Below are positions 52,776 through 62,706 of a stretch of 64,000 bases of DNA, in pieces; positions within the stretch are counted from its first letter, which is position 1, and the number at the start of each line of letters is the position of its first letter. The notes beneath the pieces were generated by a model. The model made no database searches. It saw nothing but the letters and a program-made list of their open reading frames with translations, and was not told where the DNA came from. Source of the stretch: HK1 sp965221725. Lineage in GTDB: Bacteria > Pseudomonadota > Gammaproteobacteria > HK1. Position numbers and translations under genes: made by a program. The stretch lies in contig OZ244909.1 of the NCBI GenBank assembly GCA_965221725.1, positions 4,030,001 through 4,094,000 of the forward strand, given 5' to 3'.

Positions 52776-53182
52776 TGGCCATCGTCATCGACGCGTCGTT
52801 AGCCATCGCACGGTGTTTGCGAGATCGGGACGACACCACCTGGGCCGACATGGTAATGGAACGAGCCTCGTACGAGACGATCATCGTACCCAGTCTTTTC
52901 TGGTACGAAGTACGCAGCGTCCTGGTGGTCGCCGAGCGGAAAGAACGCATCGAAGCAGACGCGGTGAATAGCCATATCGAACGCCTTCGAACTCTTTGCT
53001 TCGTCACGGACGACGGCCACGATGATCTACAAGTCATAACCCTGTGCCGACGCTATCGTCTCAGCGGCTACGATGCAGCGTACCTGGAGACCGCGAAGCG
53101 CCGCGGTGCGAGGCTCGCAACGCTCGACAGGAAGCTCGGTGCGGCGTCGGCGAAGGAGGCTGTCTCCATGGATGCCAATTGA
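52775..53182 (+). CDS. PIN-domain VapC-like ribonuclease toxin
   Basis: 135 residues. MAIVIDASLAIARCLRD carries the first acidic residue (Asp6), PSLFWYEVRSVLVV the Glu, and LSGYDAAYLETAKRRGARLA plus LATLDRKL the last Asp residues of the PIN site. VapC toxins cleave RNA. It overlaps the end of the Res-like gene by one base. No separate VapB/Phd gene is visible; the tail of Res (MSRKEVRQALVEGRP) is similar in style to the C-terminus of a VapB-type antitoxin, which may be chance. Confidence 0.85.
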   Translation: MAIVIDASLAIARCLRDRDDTTWADMVMERASYETIIVPSLFWYEVRSVLVVAERKERIEADAVNSHIERLRTLCFVTDDGHDDLQVITLCRRYRLSGYDAAYLETAKRRGARLATLDRKLGAASAKEAVSMDAN

Positions 53183-53377
53183 TCACAATGGTGATATGGA
53201 GATGTATGCTCCATCAAAATGCATTCAGACCTCCGCAGGGGGCGGTGGAGAGCGCGGCGCCCCCGGATGAAGCCGTTGGGATAAGTGCCGTCGGCAGGGT
53301 GTACTTGAATTTGTCGCAAGTCATGCCGATCGCAAGGACGTGATTGCTGGTGTCCACCACGGGACCAGGCTGACCCT
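53183..53377. other. convergent gap between vapC-like gene and ubiA
   Basis: 195 bases. No gene or clear terminator recognised. Confidence 0.35.
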
Positions 53378-54244
53378 TCATGACCAGTGGTAGTCGGCGA
53401 CGATGCCGGCGAAGACCACGGCCCCGACCCAGTTGTTGTTCAGGAAGGCCCGGAAGCAGGCGGCGGGCTCGCGGTTGCGGATGAGGTATTGCTGGTACGC
53501 GAAGAGCAGCGCGGCGGCGGCGGTCGCGATGGCGTGGAGCGGGCCGAGCCCCGCCTGCCGGCCCGCGAGGACGAGGACCGCGAGCAGCGCGATCTGGCTT
53601 GCTCCTGTGAAGAAGCGGTCCGCGTCCCCGAACAGGATGGCGCTCGACTTGACCCCGACGCGGAGGTCGTCCTCGCGATCGACCATCGCGTACATCGTGT
53701 CGTAGGCGACGGCCCAGGCCACCACCCCCGTGAGCAGCAGCCAGGCGAGCGGGGGCACCTCGCCGACGAGGGCGGCGAACGCCATCGGGATTCCCCACCC
53801 GAACGCGACGCCCAGGTACACCTGCGGCAGGTACGTCCATCGCTTCATGAACGGGTAGCTCGCGGCCAGCGCCACCGCCGCGAACGAATACAGCAGGGTG
53901 AGCCGGTTCAGCGTGAGCACCAGCGCGAACGCCACCAGGCACAGCACCGCGAACACCCCGAGCGCTTCTCGCGGCGTGACCCGGCCGCTTGCGATGGGCC
54001 GGCTCCGCGTGCGCTGCACGTGGGGGTCGATCTTCCGGTCCGCGAAGTCGTTCATGACGCATCCGGCCGAGCGCATTACGAACACCCCGGCCACGAATAC
54101 CAGCACCACGGCCGGGTCCGGCTCGCCCGCCCCCGCGATCCACAGCGCCCACAGCGTCGGCCACAGCAGCAGGAGCGAGCCGATCGGCTGGTGCATGCGC
54201 GCAAGCCGCGCATACTGGACGACGCGTTCTCCGATGTTCGGCAT
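53378..54244 (-). CDS. ubiA: 4-hydroxybenzoate polyprenyltransferase
   Basis: Ubiquinone-biosynthesis membrane enzyme: attaches the polyprenyl tail to 4-hydroxybenzoate. 288 residues, normal length, with about eight hydrophobic helices. It has the first Asp-rich motif CVMNDFADRKIDPHVQRTRS (about residues 62-81) and the second, YDTMYAMVDREDDLRVGVKS. The N-terminus YARLARMHQPIGSLLLLWPT is the standard proteobacterial UbiA opening. It stands alone on the minus strand, next to the dipeptide-transporter operon. Confidence 0.93.
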   Translation of the reverse strand: MPNIGERVVQYARLARMHQPIGSLLLLWPTLWALWIAGAGEPDPAVVLVFVAGVFVMRSAGCVMNDFADRKIDPHVQRTRSRPIASGRVTPREALGVFAVLCLVAFALVLTLNRLTLLYSFAAVALAASYPFMKRWTYLPQVYLGVAFGWGIPMAFAALVGEVPPLAWLLLTGVVAWAVAYDTMYAMVDREDDLRVGVKSSAILFGDADRFFTGASQIALLAVLVLAGRQAGLGPLHAIATAAAALLFAYQQYLIRNREPAACFRAFLNNNWVGAVVFAGIVADYHWS

Positions 54245-54513
54245 GGAAGGACGGTCTCGGTCGATATGCCTGAACTCGTCGGTGGACGAATGCAGCAGAC
54301 TTCACCTGACGGCGAATCTCTCCCGTGCGCGCGTCCGTCTCGGAAGAGGTTGGAGCACGGGTTCCCGGCGTCTTCCGGTGCGTATGCGGCTCCGACCAGG
54401 CAACCCTCCTCGACGATGGGAACGGTGTATCGGCGGGTGCATCGTCGAGTCCCTTGTCGTCGGTATGAAGGATGTCATCCGGCCCTTTCCGGTTCGGATT
54501 GTCCGACTGCGGG

Positions 54514-56123
<1,610 letters not shown>

Positions 56124-56127
<4 letters not shown>

Positions 56128-56951
56128 AGATCCGAGAGCCGTGGGTTGAGGGCGTCGTTGAGCCCCTCGCCCACCAGGTTGATGGAAAGCACGGTCAGCA
56201 GGATGGCCACCCCGGGAATGGTCACCAGCCACCACGCGTCGCGCAGGAAGCTCCGCCCGGCGCCCACCATGAACCCCCAGCTCATGAGGTTCGGGGCGCC
56301 GAGGCCGAGGAACGACAGCGCGCTCTCGACGAGGATGGCGGTGGCGACGAGCAGCGAGCCGGTGACGATCAGCGGCGACAGGGTGTTGGGCAGCACCTGC
56401 CGGAAGAGGATCGCCATGTCCTCCTGTCCCACCAGCACCGCGGCCTGCACGTACTCCCGCGCCTTGACCGAGAGCACCTCGCCCCGCACCACCCGGGCGA
56501 TGGGCGGCCAGCTCACCACCGCGATGGCCACGATCAGGCTGGTGGCCGAGGGGGTGAGGATGGCCACCAGCACGATCGCGAAGATGAAGGACGGGATGGT
56601 CTGGAAGAATTCGGTGAGTCGCATCAGCCCGTCGTCCACCCAGCCGCCGAAGTAGCCGGCAAGCGCACCGACGAGCGTTCCGAACGCCACGGAGGCGAGG
56701 GTGGCCAGGATGGCGATGACCAGCGTGGTCCGCGCCCCGTGCACGAGCCCCGCCCAGATGCTGCGCCCGAGGGAGTCGGTGCCGAACGGATGATCGATCG
56801 ACGGGGTGAGGAAGGGCTGGGCCACGATCTCGAAGGGATGGTGCGGGGACAGCAGCGGTGCTGCGACCGCCACCATGATTACGAGCCCGAGCCACGCGAG
56901 GCCGCCGATCACCCGCGGGTTGCCGAAGAAACGTTGCCGGAAGGTGTTCAT
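56124..56951 (-). CDS. dipeptide/oligopeptide ABC transporter permease (DppC type)
   Basis: 275 residues from the ATG at 56951. An N-terminal helix (VIGGLAWLGLVIMVAVAAPL) is followed by the family's periplasmic HPFGTDSLGRSIWAGLVHGA, then helices with the coupling loop REYVQAAVLVGQEDMAILFR. It ends in LVGEGLNDALNPRLSDL, the usual DppC terminus. It overlaps both neighbours by four bases, so the whole set DppB-DppC-DppDF is translationally coupled. Confidence 0.9.
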
Positions 56952-57934
56952 TCGTCCACCCGGATGCGCGGGTCGAGCAGCACGTAGATGACATCGACCA
57001 CGATGTTGACGAGCACCACGAGGCAGGCGGAGATGAAGAAGATGCCCAGGAGGAGGTTGAAGTCCCGGGAGAACAGCGCCTCGAAGGCGAGCTGCCCGAG
57101 CCCCGGCCAGGCGAACACGCTCTCCACCACCACCGAGCCGCCGAGCAGAGCGCCCACCTGGACCCCGGCCATGGTGATCACCGGCAGAAGCGCATTGCGC
57201 AGCACATGCCGGAAGGTGATCTGGCGCTCGGTGAGGCCCTTGGCCCTGGCCGTGGTCACGTAGTCGAGACCCCGTTGCTCCAGCATCGTGGCGCGCATCA
57301 GGCGCGCGTAGAGCGCGAGGTAGAACAGCGAGAGGGTGATGGCCGGCAGCACGAGGTGGTGGGCGATATCCACCACCCGATCCCATCCTTCGTGGAACAT
57401 CACCACGTTCTCCATCCCGGAGGTGGGGAACCAGTCGAGCCAGACCGAAAAGACCAGGATCAGCATCAGCCCCACCCAGAACAGCGGCGTCGCGTAGGCG
57501 ACGATGGCGCCGAGCGAGATGACGTGGTCGCGCCAGGTACGGACCCAGATGGCGGCGAAGAGCCCGGACAGCGCCCCCACGCCGACCGAGAGCACGAGCG
57601 TGGTGCCCATCAGCAGCAGGGTGGGCATCATCCGCTCCAGCAGCAGGTCCGAGACGTGGGCGCTGTGGCGGAAGGAGAACCCGAGGTCGAAGAAGATGAC
57701 GTTCTTCACGTACACGCCGAGCTGCACCAGCACCGGCTTGTCGAGCCCGTAGCGGGCGCGCAGATCCTGGATGTACTCGGCCGAGGCGCCGCCGGATTCG
57801 CCGGCCAGCACTTCGGCCAGATCGCCGGGTGCGAGCTGGAGCAGGAGGAAGCACAGCACCGTGACCCCGAGGATCACCGGCACCGCCTGGAGCAGCCGCC
57901 GGACGATGTAGCGCAGCAGGCGAAGACCGGTCAT
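56948..57934 (-). CDS. dipeptide/oligopeptide ABC transporter permease (DppB type)
   Basis: 328 residues. The first helix is LRYIVRRLLQAVPVILGVTV, with QLAPGDLAEVLAGE after it; the coupling loop is VTTARAKGLTERQITFRHVL; the end is VLLDPRIRVDE. All are standard for the DppB/OppB family. The gene follows the binding-protein gene after 277 bases that include a strong hairpin. Confidence 0.9.
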   Translation of the reverse strand: MTGLRLLRYIVRRLLQAVPVILGVTVLCFLLLQLAPGDLAEVLAGESGGASAEYIQDLRARYGLDKPVLVQLGVYVKNVIFFDLGFSFRHSAHVSDLLLERMMPTLLLMGTTLVLSVGVGALSGLFAAIWVRTWRDHVISLGAIVAYATPLFWVGLMLILVFSVWLDWFPTSGMENVVMFHEGWDRVVDIAHHLVLPAITLSLFYLALYARLMRATMLEQRGLDYVTTARAKGLTERQITFRHVLRNALLPVITMAGVQVGALLGGSVVVESVFAWPGLGQLAFEALFSRDFNLLLGIFFISACLVVLVNIVVDVIYVLLDPRIRVDE

Positions 57935-58137
57935 GGTGCGGCCGGTCCCCGCACCGGGCGCACGGGGAAAGGGTGCATGCGCGGCCGGGCTTCCCGGGAG
58001 CGTGGGCGTTCCGCCCGCGGTGGGTGGAGCGGACGCTCCGGTCGCGTTGCGGCGGGGGCCTCATGCGGAATTCGTCCTGCGCGCGATGGCGAAGACGCCG
58101 GACCGAATGCGGGCGTCCGGGGCCGGGAACGCGCGGC

Positions 58138-58163
58138 GCCGGCCATCGGGGGTGATGGCCGGC
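58138..58163 (-). terminator. hairpin between binding-protein and permease genes of the second dipeptide operon
   Basis: GCCGGCCATC (58138-58147) and GATGGCCGGC (58154-58163) form a perfect 10-bp stem with loop GGGGGT. It lies 48 bases after the binding-protein stop on the minus strand, in the 277-base gap before dppB. No T-run. Same placement as in the pot-like and NitT/TauT-type operons. Confidence 0.65.
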
Positions 58164-58211
58164 CCATCCGCAGAGTCATGCGATCGATGCTCGCCGGGTT
58201 GCTTCCCCGAA

Positions 58212-59810
58212 CTACTTCATGTGAGCCCGGTCGAAGTTCGCATACACGCCGAGCGCCGAGACGATCACGTCCGCGAACTGGTTGTTCACGACGGTGGGGA
58301 AGTTCATCTCGTGGATCCAGACGATGGGGATTTCCTCGGCGACGATCTTCAGCGCCTGGTCGTAGAGTGCGCTCCGCTTCGCTGCGTCCGGCTCCACCTT
58401 GGCCATGTCGAGCAGCCTGTCGACTTCCGGGTCGGACCAGTACGAGCCGTTGGTGAACACCGTGCCCGGCTTGATCTGACCCGAGTGCACCGCGCGATGG
58501 ACCCCGATCACCGGGTCGGCCAGGTTGTAGAGGTAGTTCGCGGTGGTGTCGAAGTCGTGGTCGTGGTAGGTGCGCTTCAGCCAGCGCGCCACGTCCTCCT
58601 GGCGAATGACGACCTTGATCCCGATCTTGCCGAGCTGCTGCTGCACGTACTCGCCGAAGCGGGTCCACTCCTGGCCGTAGGGGAGGGAGTCGTGCATCAG
58701 CTCGAAACGCACGCCGTCCGCGTCCTTCGCGTAGCCGGCCTCGTCGAGGATCCGGTTCGCGATCTCGACGCCGTCTTCGGTCTCGTAGGTCTTCACGTCG
58801 CCGCTGTACAGCCCGGCCGGCGCGAAGTTCGAGCTCATGGGGCCGGTGGCGGGCTTGCCGTAACCGAACCAGATGTTGTCGATGATGAACTGGCGCTGCA
58901 TGGCGTAGGCGATGGCCCGGCGCACCTGCCGGTCCGAGAGCGGCGCGCGCTCGGTGTTGAGCAGCAGCTCGGAGACGGGCGAGAACATCTCGTGGCCCCG
59001 GGTGGTGACGGTCAGGTCCGGGTTCTCGGCGAGCTTCTTCGCGTCGTTGAAGGGAACCGCGCCCATGGCCGCGAAGTGAGCTTCGCCCTTTTCCAGCGCC
59101 GCGGTGCGGGTGGAGGAGTCGAGGATGAAGCGGGCGACGATGCGGTCGAGGTACGGCCGCCCCTCCTTCCAGTAATCCGGGTTGCGGTCGAGCCGGATGT
59201 ACTGGCCCTTCTTCCACTCCGTGAACACGAACGGCCCGGAGCCGACGGGGTTGTTGGCGTTCGGGTGCGCGCGCAGATCCCCCTCACCGAAGATGTGCTC
59301 GGGCAGGATCGGGGTCTCGTAGCCCGAAAAGGCCATGAGCATGTACGGGGCGGGCTCGGACAGCACCAGAGTGACGGTGTGGTCGTCCGGGGTCTCGATG
59401 TCGGTCACCGCCGCGAAGGTGTTGGGTCCGCGTGGGTGGGTGACCTTGGCCGCATTCATGATGGAGAACTTCACGTCGGCGGAGGTGAGCGCCTCGCCGT
59501 CGTGGAACTTGACGCCCTGGCGCAGCTTGAAGGTGATGGACTTGCCGTCGGGCGAGATCTCCCATGATTCGGCCAGGCTCGGCTGCGGCTGGAGTTCGGT
59601 GTCGTACTCGAGCAGTCCGTCGTAAATCTTCGACGTCACCATCCCGATGGGACCGGAGGTGGACAGGTACGAGGCGAGGCTCGGCGGCTCGGGCTGCACG
59701 ATCATCACGAGCGTGCCGCCCCGCTCCTGGGCCGTCGCGGAGGTGGCGAAACCGAGGCCGGCGAGCAACGCGCCGACCATCCCGGCGAATCTGCGTCGGG
59801 TGAATTTCAT
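58212..59810 (-). CDS. dipeptide/oligopeptide ABC transporter substrate-binding protein (SBP_bac_5)
   Basis: 532 residues. The N-terminus KFTRRRFAGMVGALLAGLGF has a twin-arginine signal ending near TAQA-like SATAQ, so Tat export is likely. The mature part has SLAESWEISPDGKSITFKLR, VKFHDGEALTSADVKFS and NPVGSGPFVFTEWKKGQYIR, the SBP_bac_5 pattern. It captures a peptide or peptide-like ligand for the DppB-C-DF system. The leader upstream contains a 17-bp tandem repeat. Confidence 0.9.
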   Translation of the reverse strand: MKFTRRRFAGMVGALLAGLGFATSATAQERGGTLVMIVQPEPPSLASYLSTSGPIGMVTSKIYDGLLEYDTELQPQPSLAESWEISPDGKSITFKLRQGVKFHDGEALTSADVKFSIMNAAKVTHPRGPNTFAAVTDIETPDDHTVTLVLSEPAPYMLMAFSGYETPILPEHIFGEGDLRAHPNANNPVGSGPFVFTEWKKGQYIRLDRNPDYWKEGRPYLDRIVARFILDSSTRTAALEKGEAHFAAMGAVPFNDAKKLAENPDLTVTTRGHEMFSPVSELLLNTERAPLSDRQVRRAIAYAMQRQFIIDNIWFGYGKPATGPMSSNFAPAGLYSGDVKTYETEDGVEIANRILDEAGYAKDADGVRFELMHDSLPYGQEWTRFGEYVQQQLGKIGIKVVIRQEDVARWLKRTYHDHDFDTTANYLYNLADPVIGVHRAVHSGQIKPGTVFTNGSYWSDPEVDRLLDMAKVEPDAAKRSALYDQALKIVAEEIPIVWIHEMNFPTVVNNQFADVIVSALGVYANFDRAHMK

Positions 59811-60261
59811 GGAACAGCTCCCTTGTCGTTGGTGGGGATGATGAGGGGTTGGTCAGGCGTTGGTTCGAGGTTGATTCGGGTCTGGTTGGATCCGTTGACG
59901 GGCAGGCGCCCGGGCCGCGACCGCGGGCATCGGCATGTGGACCGGATCGACGTCCCGGATTCAGCCTATCGCGGCCACGGAACGGGCGCAATTCCGAGTC
60001 TGCACCCATTCCGAGGCTGTACCCACAAGCCACCCCAGCGCGCGGCTCCTCCTGACATCCACCCGTTCCGTCTCGATTCGTCGGGGCGCTTCACCTTTCG
60101 ACAGTCGGCGCAACGCCTGCTTCGGGCCAAGCGGGCGGGTAAATGGCCACAGGAGAACCGAAGCGTGTCGCGGGAGGAGGGCTGGATGTACAGGATCGCG
60201 TTGCCGGGGGTGGGGCGATTCGCCGATCGGCCGGTGGATACTGTCGGTGTCTCGCCGTCGC
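59811..60261. promoter_or_regulatory. intergenic region upstream of the second dipeptide operon, with 17-bp tandem repeat
   Basis: 451 bases between recG and the binding-protein gene, both on the minus strand. ATTCCGAGTCTGCACCC (59991-60007) is repeated as ATTCCGAGGCTGTACCC (60008-60024), differing at two bases. It is a candidate operator for the dpp-like operon. Nothing else recognisable; no coding frame with family features. Confidence 0.5.
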
Positions 60262-62439
60262 TCAGACCTGGCCGTAGTCCGCTCCCGCGCCGACCCAGCG
60301 GCGGATCAGCGGGGCGATGCGGCTCTCGTGTCGTGCCAGCAGCTCGGACGCGGCGCGCTCGACGCCGGGAAGCAGGGGCCGGTCCCGGGCGAGATCCGCG
60401 ATGCGCAGTCGGGCGAGGCCGGTCTGGCGGGTACCGAGGAGTTCGCCCGGCCCGCGGATCTCCAGGTCGCGTTCGGCGATTCGGAATCCGTCGGTGGTGG
60501 CGCGGAGCACTTCGAGCCGCGCCCGCGCCGCCTCGGTCAGCGGCCCATCGTACATCAGTACGCAGGCGCTGCGCCGGGCACCGCGGCCGATGCGCCCGCG
60601 CAACTGGTGGAGCTGGGCGAGGCCGAGGCGCTCGGCATTCTCGATGACCATGAGCGACGCGTTGGGGACGTCGACCCCGACTTCGATCACGGTGGTGGCG
60701 ACGAGCACATTGGTCCGGGCCTCCCTGAATGCGGCCATCGCCGCGTCTTTCTCCGCCGCCGGCATCCGCCCGTGCACGAGTCCGACGCGGAACTCGGGGA
60801 GGGCTTTCGCGAGTTCGCGCGCGGTCTCCTCCGCGGCACGGCCGGCACTCGCCTCGGACTCCTCGATGGCGGTACACACCCAGTACGCCTGATCGCCGCG
60901 CCCACAGGCCCGGCGGATGCGGGCCACGACCTCGGGCCGCCGCCCGGAGGGCGCCACCGCGGTGTCGACCGGGGTGCGTCCCGGGGGAAGTTCGTCGATC
61001 ACCGAGGTGTCGAGATCGGCGTACGCGGTCATGGCGAGGGTGCGCGGAATGGGGGTCGCGGTCATGACGAGCTGGTGCGGTTGCAGCCCGCTGCGCTCGC
61101 CCTTGCCGCGCAGCGCGAGCCGCTGCTCGACCCCGAAGCGGTGCTGCTCGTCGACGATGACGAGCCCAAGGGCCGCGAACGCGACCTCCGACTGGAACAG
61201 TGCGTGCGTGCCCACCGCCACCGCCGCCTCGCCCCCGGCGATGCGGGCGAGGACCCGGCCGCGCTCCCTTTTCCCGAGACGGCCGGAGAGCCAGACCGCC
61301 TCGATTCCGAGGGGGTCGAACCAGTCTCGGAAGTTCGCAAAGTGCTGCTCGGCGAGCAGCTCCGTCGGCGCCATCAGGGCGACCTGGCGTTCGCTCGCCA
61401 CCGCCGTCACCGCGGCGACGGCCGCGACCACCGTCTTCCCGGCACCCACGTCGCCCTGCACCAGCCGATGCATCGGGCGGGTCCGCGCGAGATCGGTGCG
61501 GATTTCCGTCGCCACGCGGTGCTGGGCGGCGGTCATCGCGAACGGCAGCGAGCCGGTGAAGCGGCGGACCAGTGCGTCGCCGCGGTCGAGCGCCGCCGCC
61601 GAGCAGCGGTCGAGGCGGCGTCGTGCCATGCGCAACGCGAGGTGGTGTGCGAGCAGTTCCTCGAACGCGAGTCGCCGCCGGGCCGGGTGCCCGGGATCGA
61701 GCGCCGCGTCGATGCGGGTTCCCGCCGGCGGCCGATGGATCGCGCGGAGGGCGTCGGCGAGACCGGTGAACCCGCGACGGGTCGCCACCTCCTCGGGCAA
61801 CCCCCGGGATGACCCCCCGGATAACCCCCCGGATAACCCCTGGGATAACCCCTTGGGCAATCCATCGGCCAACCTCTCAAGCAGACCCTCGGGCAGCAGG
61901 TCGGCGATGTCGGGTCCGCGTTCGAGCCGATCCAGAGCCTCTCCGGTCAGGCGGCGCAGCAGCGCCTGGCCGACCCCCGAGGCGGCGGGATAGACCGGGG
62001 TCAGGCGGTCGGTGGTCGGGATGTCCGCGTCGTCGTCGAGCAGTCGGTAGTCCGGGTGTGCGGTCTCGAGGCCCCCGGCCCCCGCATGCATTTCCCCGAA
62101 GCAGACGATGCGCCGTCCCGGGCGGAGCTGCCGCCGCTGATTCTCGTTGAAGTGGAACAGCCGCATCGCCATCGTTCCGGTGCCATCGCCGATGGCGACC
62201 ACGAGGGAGCGGCGGCGCCCGAACCGGACCCCGGCGTTCTCGATCCGGCCGCATGTGAGCGCGGCCTCTCCGGCGTCGAGATCACCGATGGCGCGGACGC
62301 GGGTGCGGTCTTCGTATCGCAGCGGAAGGTGGAACAGCAGGTCGAGCACCGTCTCGATCCCGATCCCCGCGAGCCTCGCGGCGATGGCGGGACCGACCCC
62401 GGGGAGATCCGTCACCGGGGTGGACTCCGGGGATTGCAT
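60262..62439 (-). CDS. recG: ATP-dependent DNA helicase RecG
   Basis: Branch-migration helicase that remodels stalled forks and Holliday junctions. 725 residues from the ATG at 62439. The wedge/OB domain is at about residues 60-160. Helicase motifs: VQGDVGAGKTVVAAVAAV (Walker A), LVIVDEQHRFGVEQRLALRG (DEQH box), MTATPIPRTLAMT and LRGRIGRG. Between the wedge and the helicase core, residues 193-213, is an insertion GLSQGLSGGLSGGSSRGL built from 12-bp DNA repeats; standard RecG lacks it. The rest is intact. Confidence 0.92.
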   Translation of the reverse strand: MQSPESTPVTDLPGVGPAIAARLAGIGIETVLDLLFHLPLRYEDRTRVRAIGDLDAGEAALTCGRIENAGVRFGRRRSLVVAIGDGTGTMAMRLFHFNENQRRQLRPGRRIVCFGEMHAGAGGLETAHPDYRLLDDDADIPTTDRLTPVYPAASGVGQALLRRLTGEALDRLERGPDIADLLPEGLLERLADGLPKGLSQGLSGGLSGGSSRGLPEEVATRRGFTGLADALRAIHRPPAGTRIDAALDPGHPARRRLAFEELLAHHLALRMARRRLDRCSAAALDRGDALVRRFTGSLPFAMTAAQHRVATEIRTDLARTRPMHRLVQGDVGAGKTVVAAVAAVTAVASERQVALMAPTELLAEQHFANFRDWFDPLGIEAVWLSGRLGKRERGRVLARIAGGEAAVAVGTHALFQSEVAFAALGLVIVDEQHRFGVEQRLALRGKGERSGLQPHQLVMTATPIPRTLAMTAYADLDTSVIDELPPGRTPVDTAVAPSGRRPEVVARIRRACGRGDQAYWVCTAIEESEASAGRAAEETARELAKALPEFRVGLVHGRMPAAEKDAAMAAFREARTNVLVATTVIEVGVDVPNASLMVIENAERLGLAQLHQLRGRIGRGARRSACVLMYDGPLTEAARARLEVLRATTDGFRIAERDLEIRGPGELLGTRQTGLARLRIADLARDRPLLPGVERAASELLARHESRIAPLIRRWVGAGADYGQV
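61801..61860. repeat. five 12-bp tandem repeats inside recG
   Basis: Five consecutive units: CCCCCGGGATGA, CCCCCCGGATAA twice, CCCCTGGGATAA, CCCCTTGGGCAA. As 12 bp is four codons, copy-number change keeps the recG frame. They encode the Gly/Leu/Ser-rich spacer after the wedge domain. Confidence 0.9.
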
Positions 62440-62706
62440 GGACTCCACCGGTTTTCGTCCATCTCCCGGCCGCGTCGCGCCGGGTCGTCGATGTCGAGGT
62501 GCACTCACCCCGGCCGGGCGGAACATGCGCTCGACTTCGCTTCGAATGGATGCTCCGGAGATCCGAAGCTCGCCGGAATCGCACTGGTGGTGACGGTCAT
62601 CGTCTCCTCCCGCAGTCCGCGGTATCGATCCGACGAGTTCGACTTCACTCCGTCGCGGTCGAGCTGCCGATGGGCGGGGCGGGGGTTTGCGGTGGATGCG
62701 GGTCGC
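62440..62706. other. gap between recG and the ATPase-nuclease gene
   Basis: 267 bases; recG promoter expected here. No gene or clear signal recognised. Confidence 0.35.
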
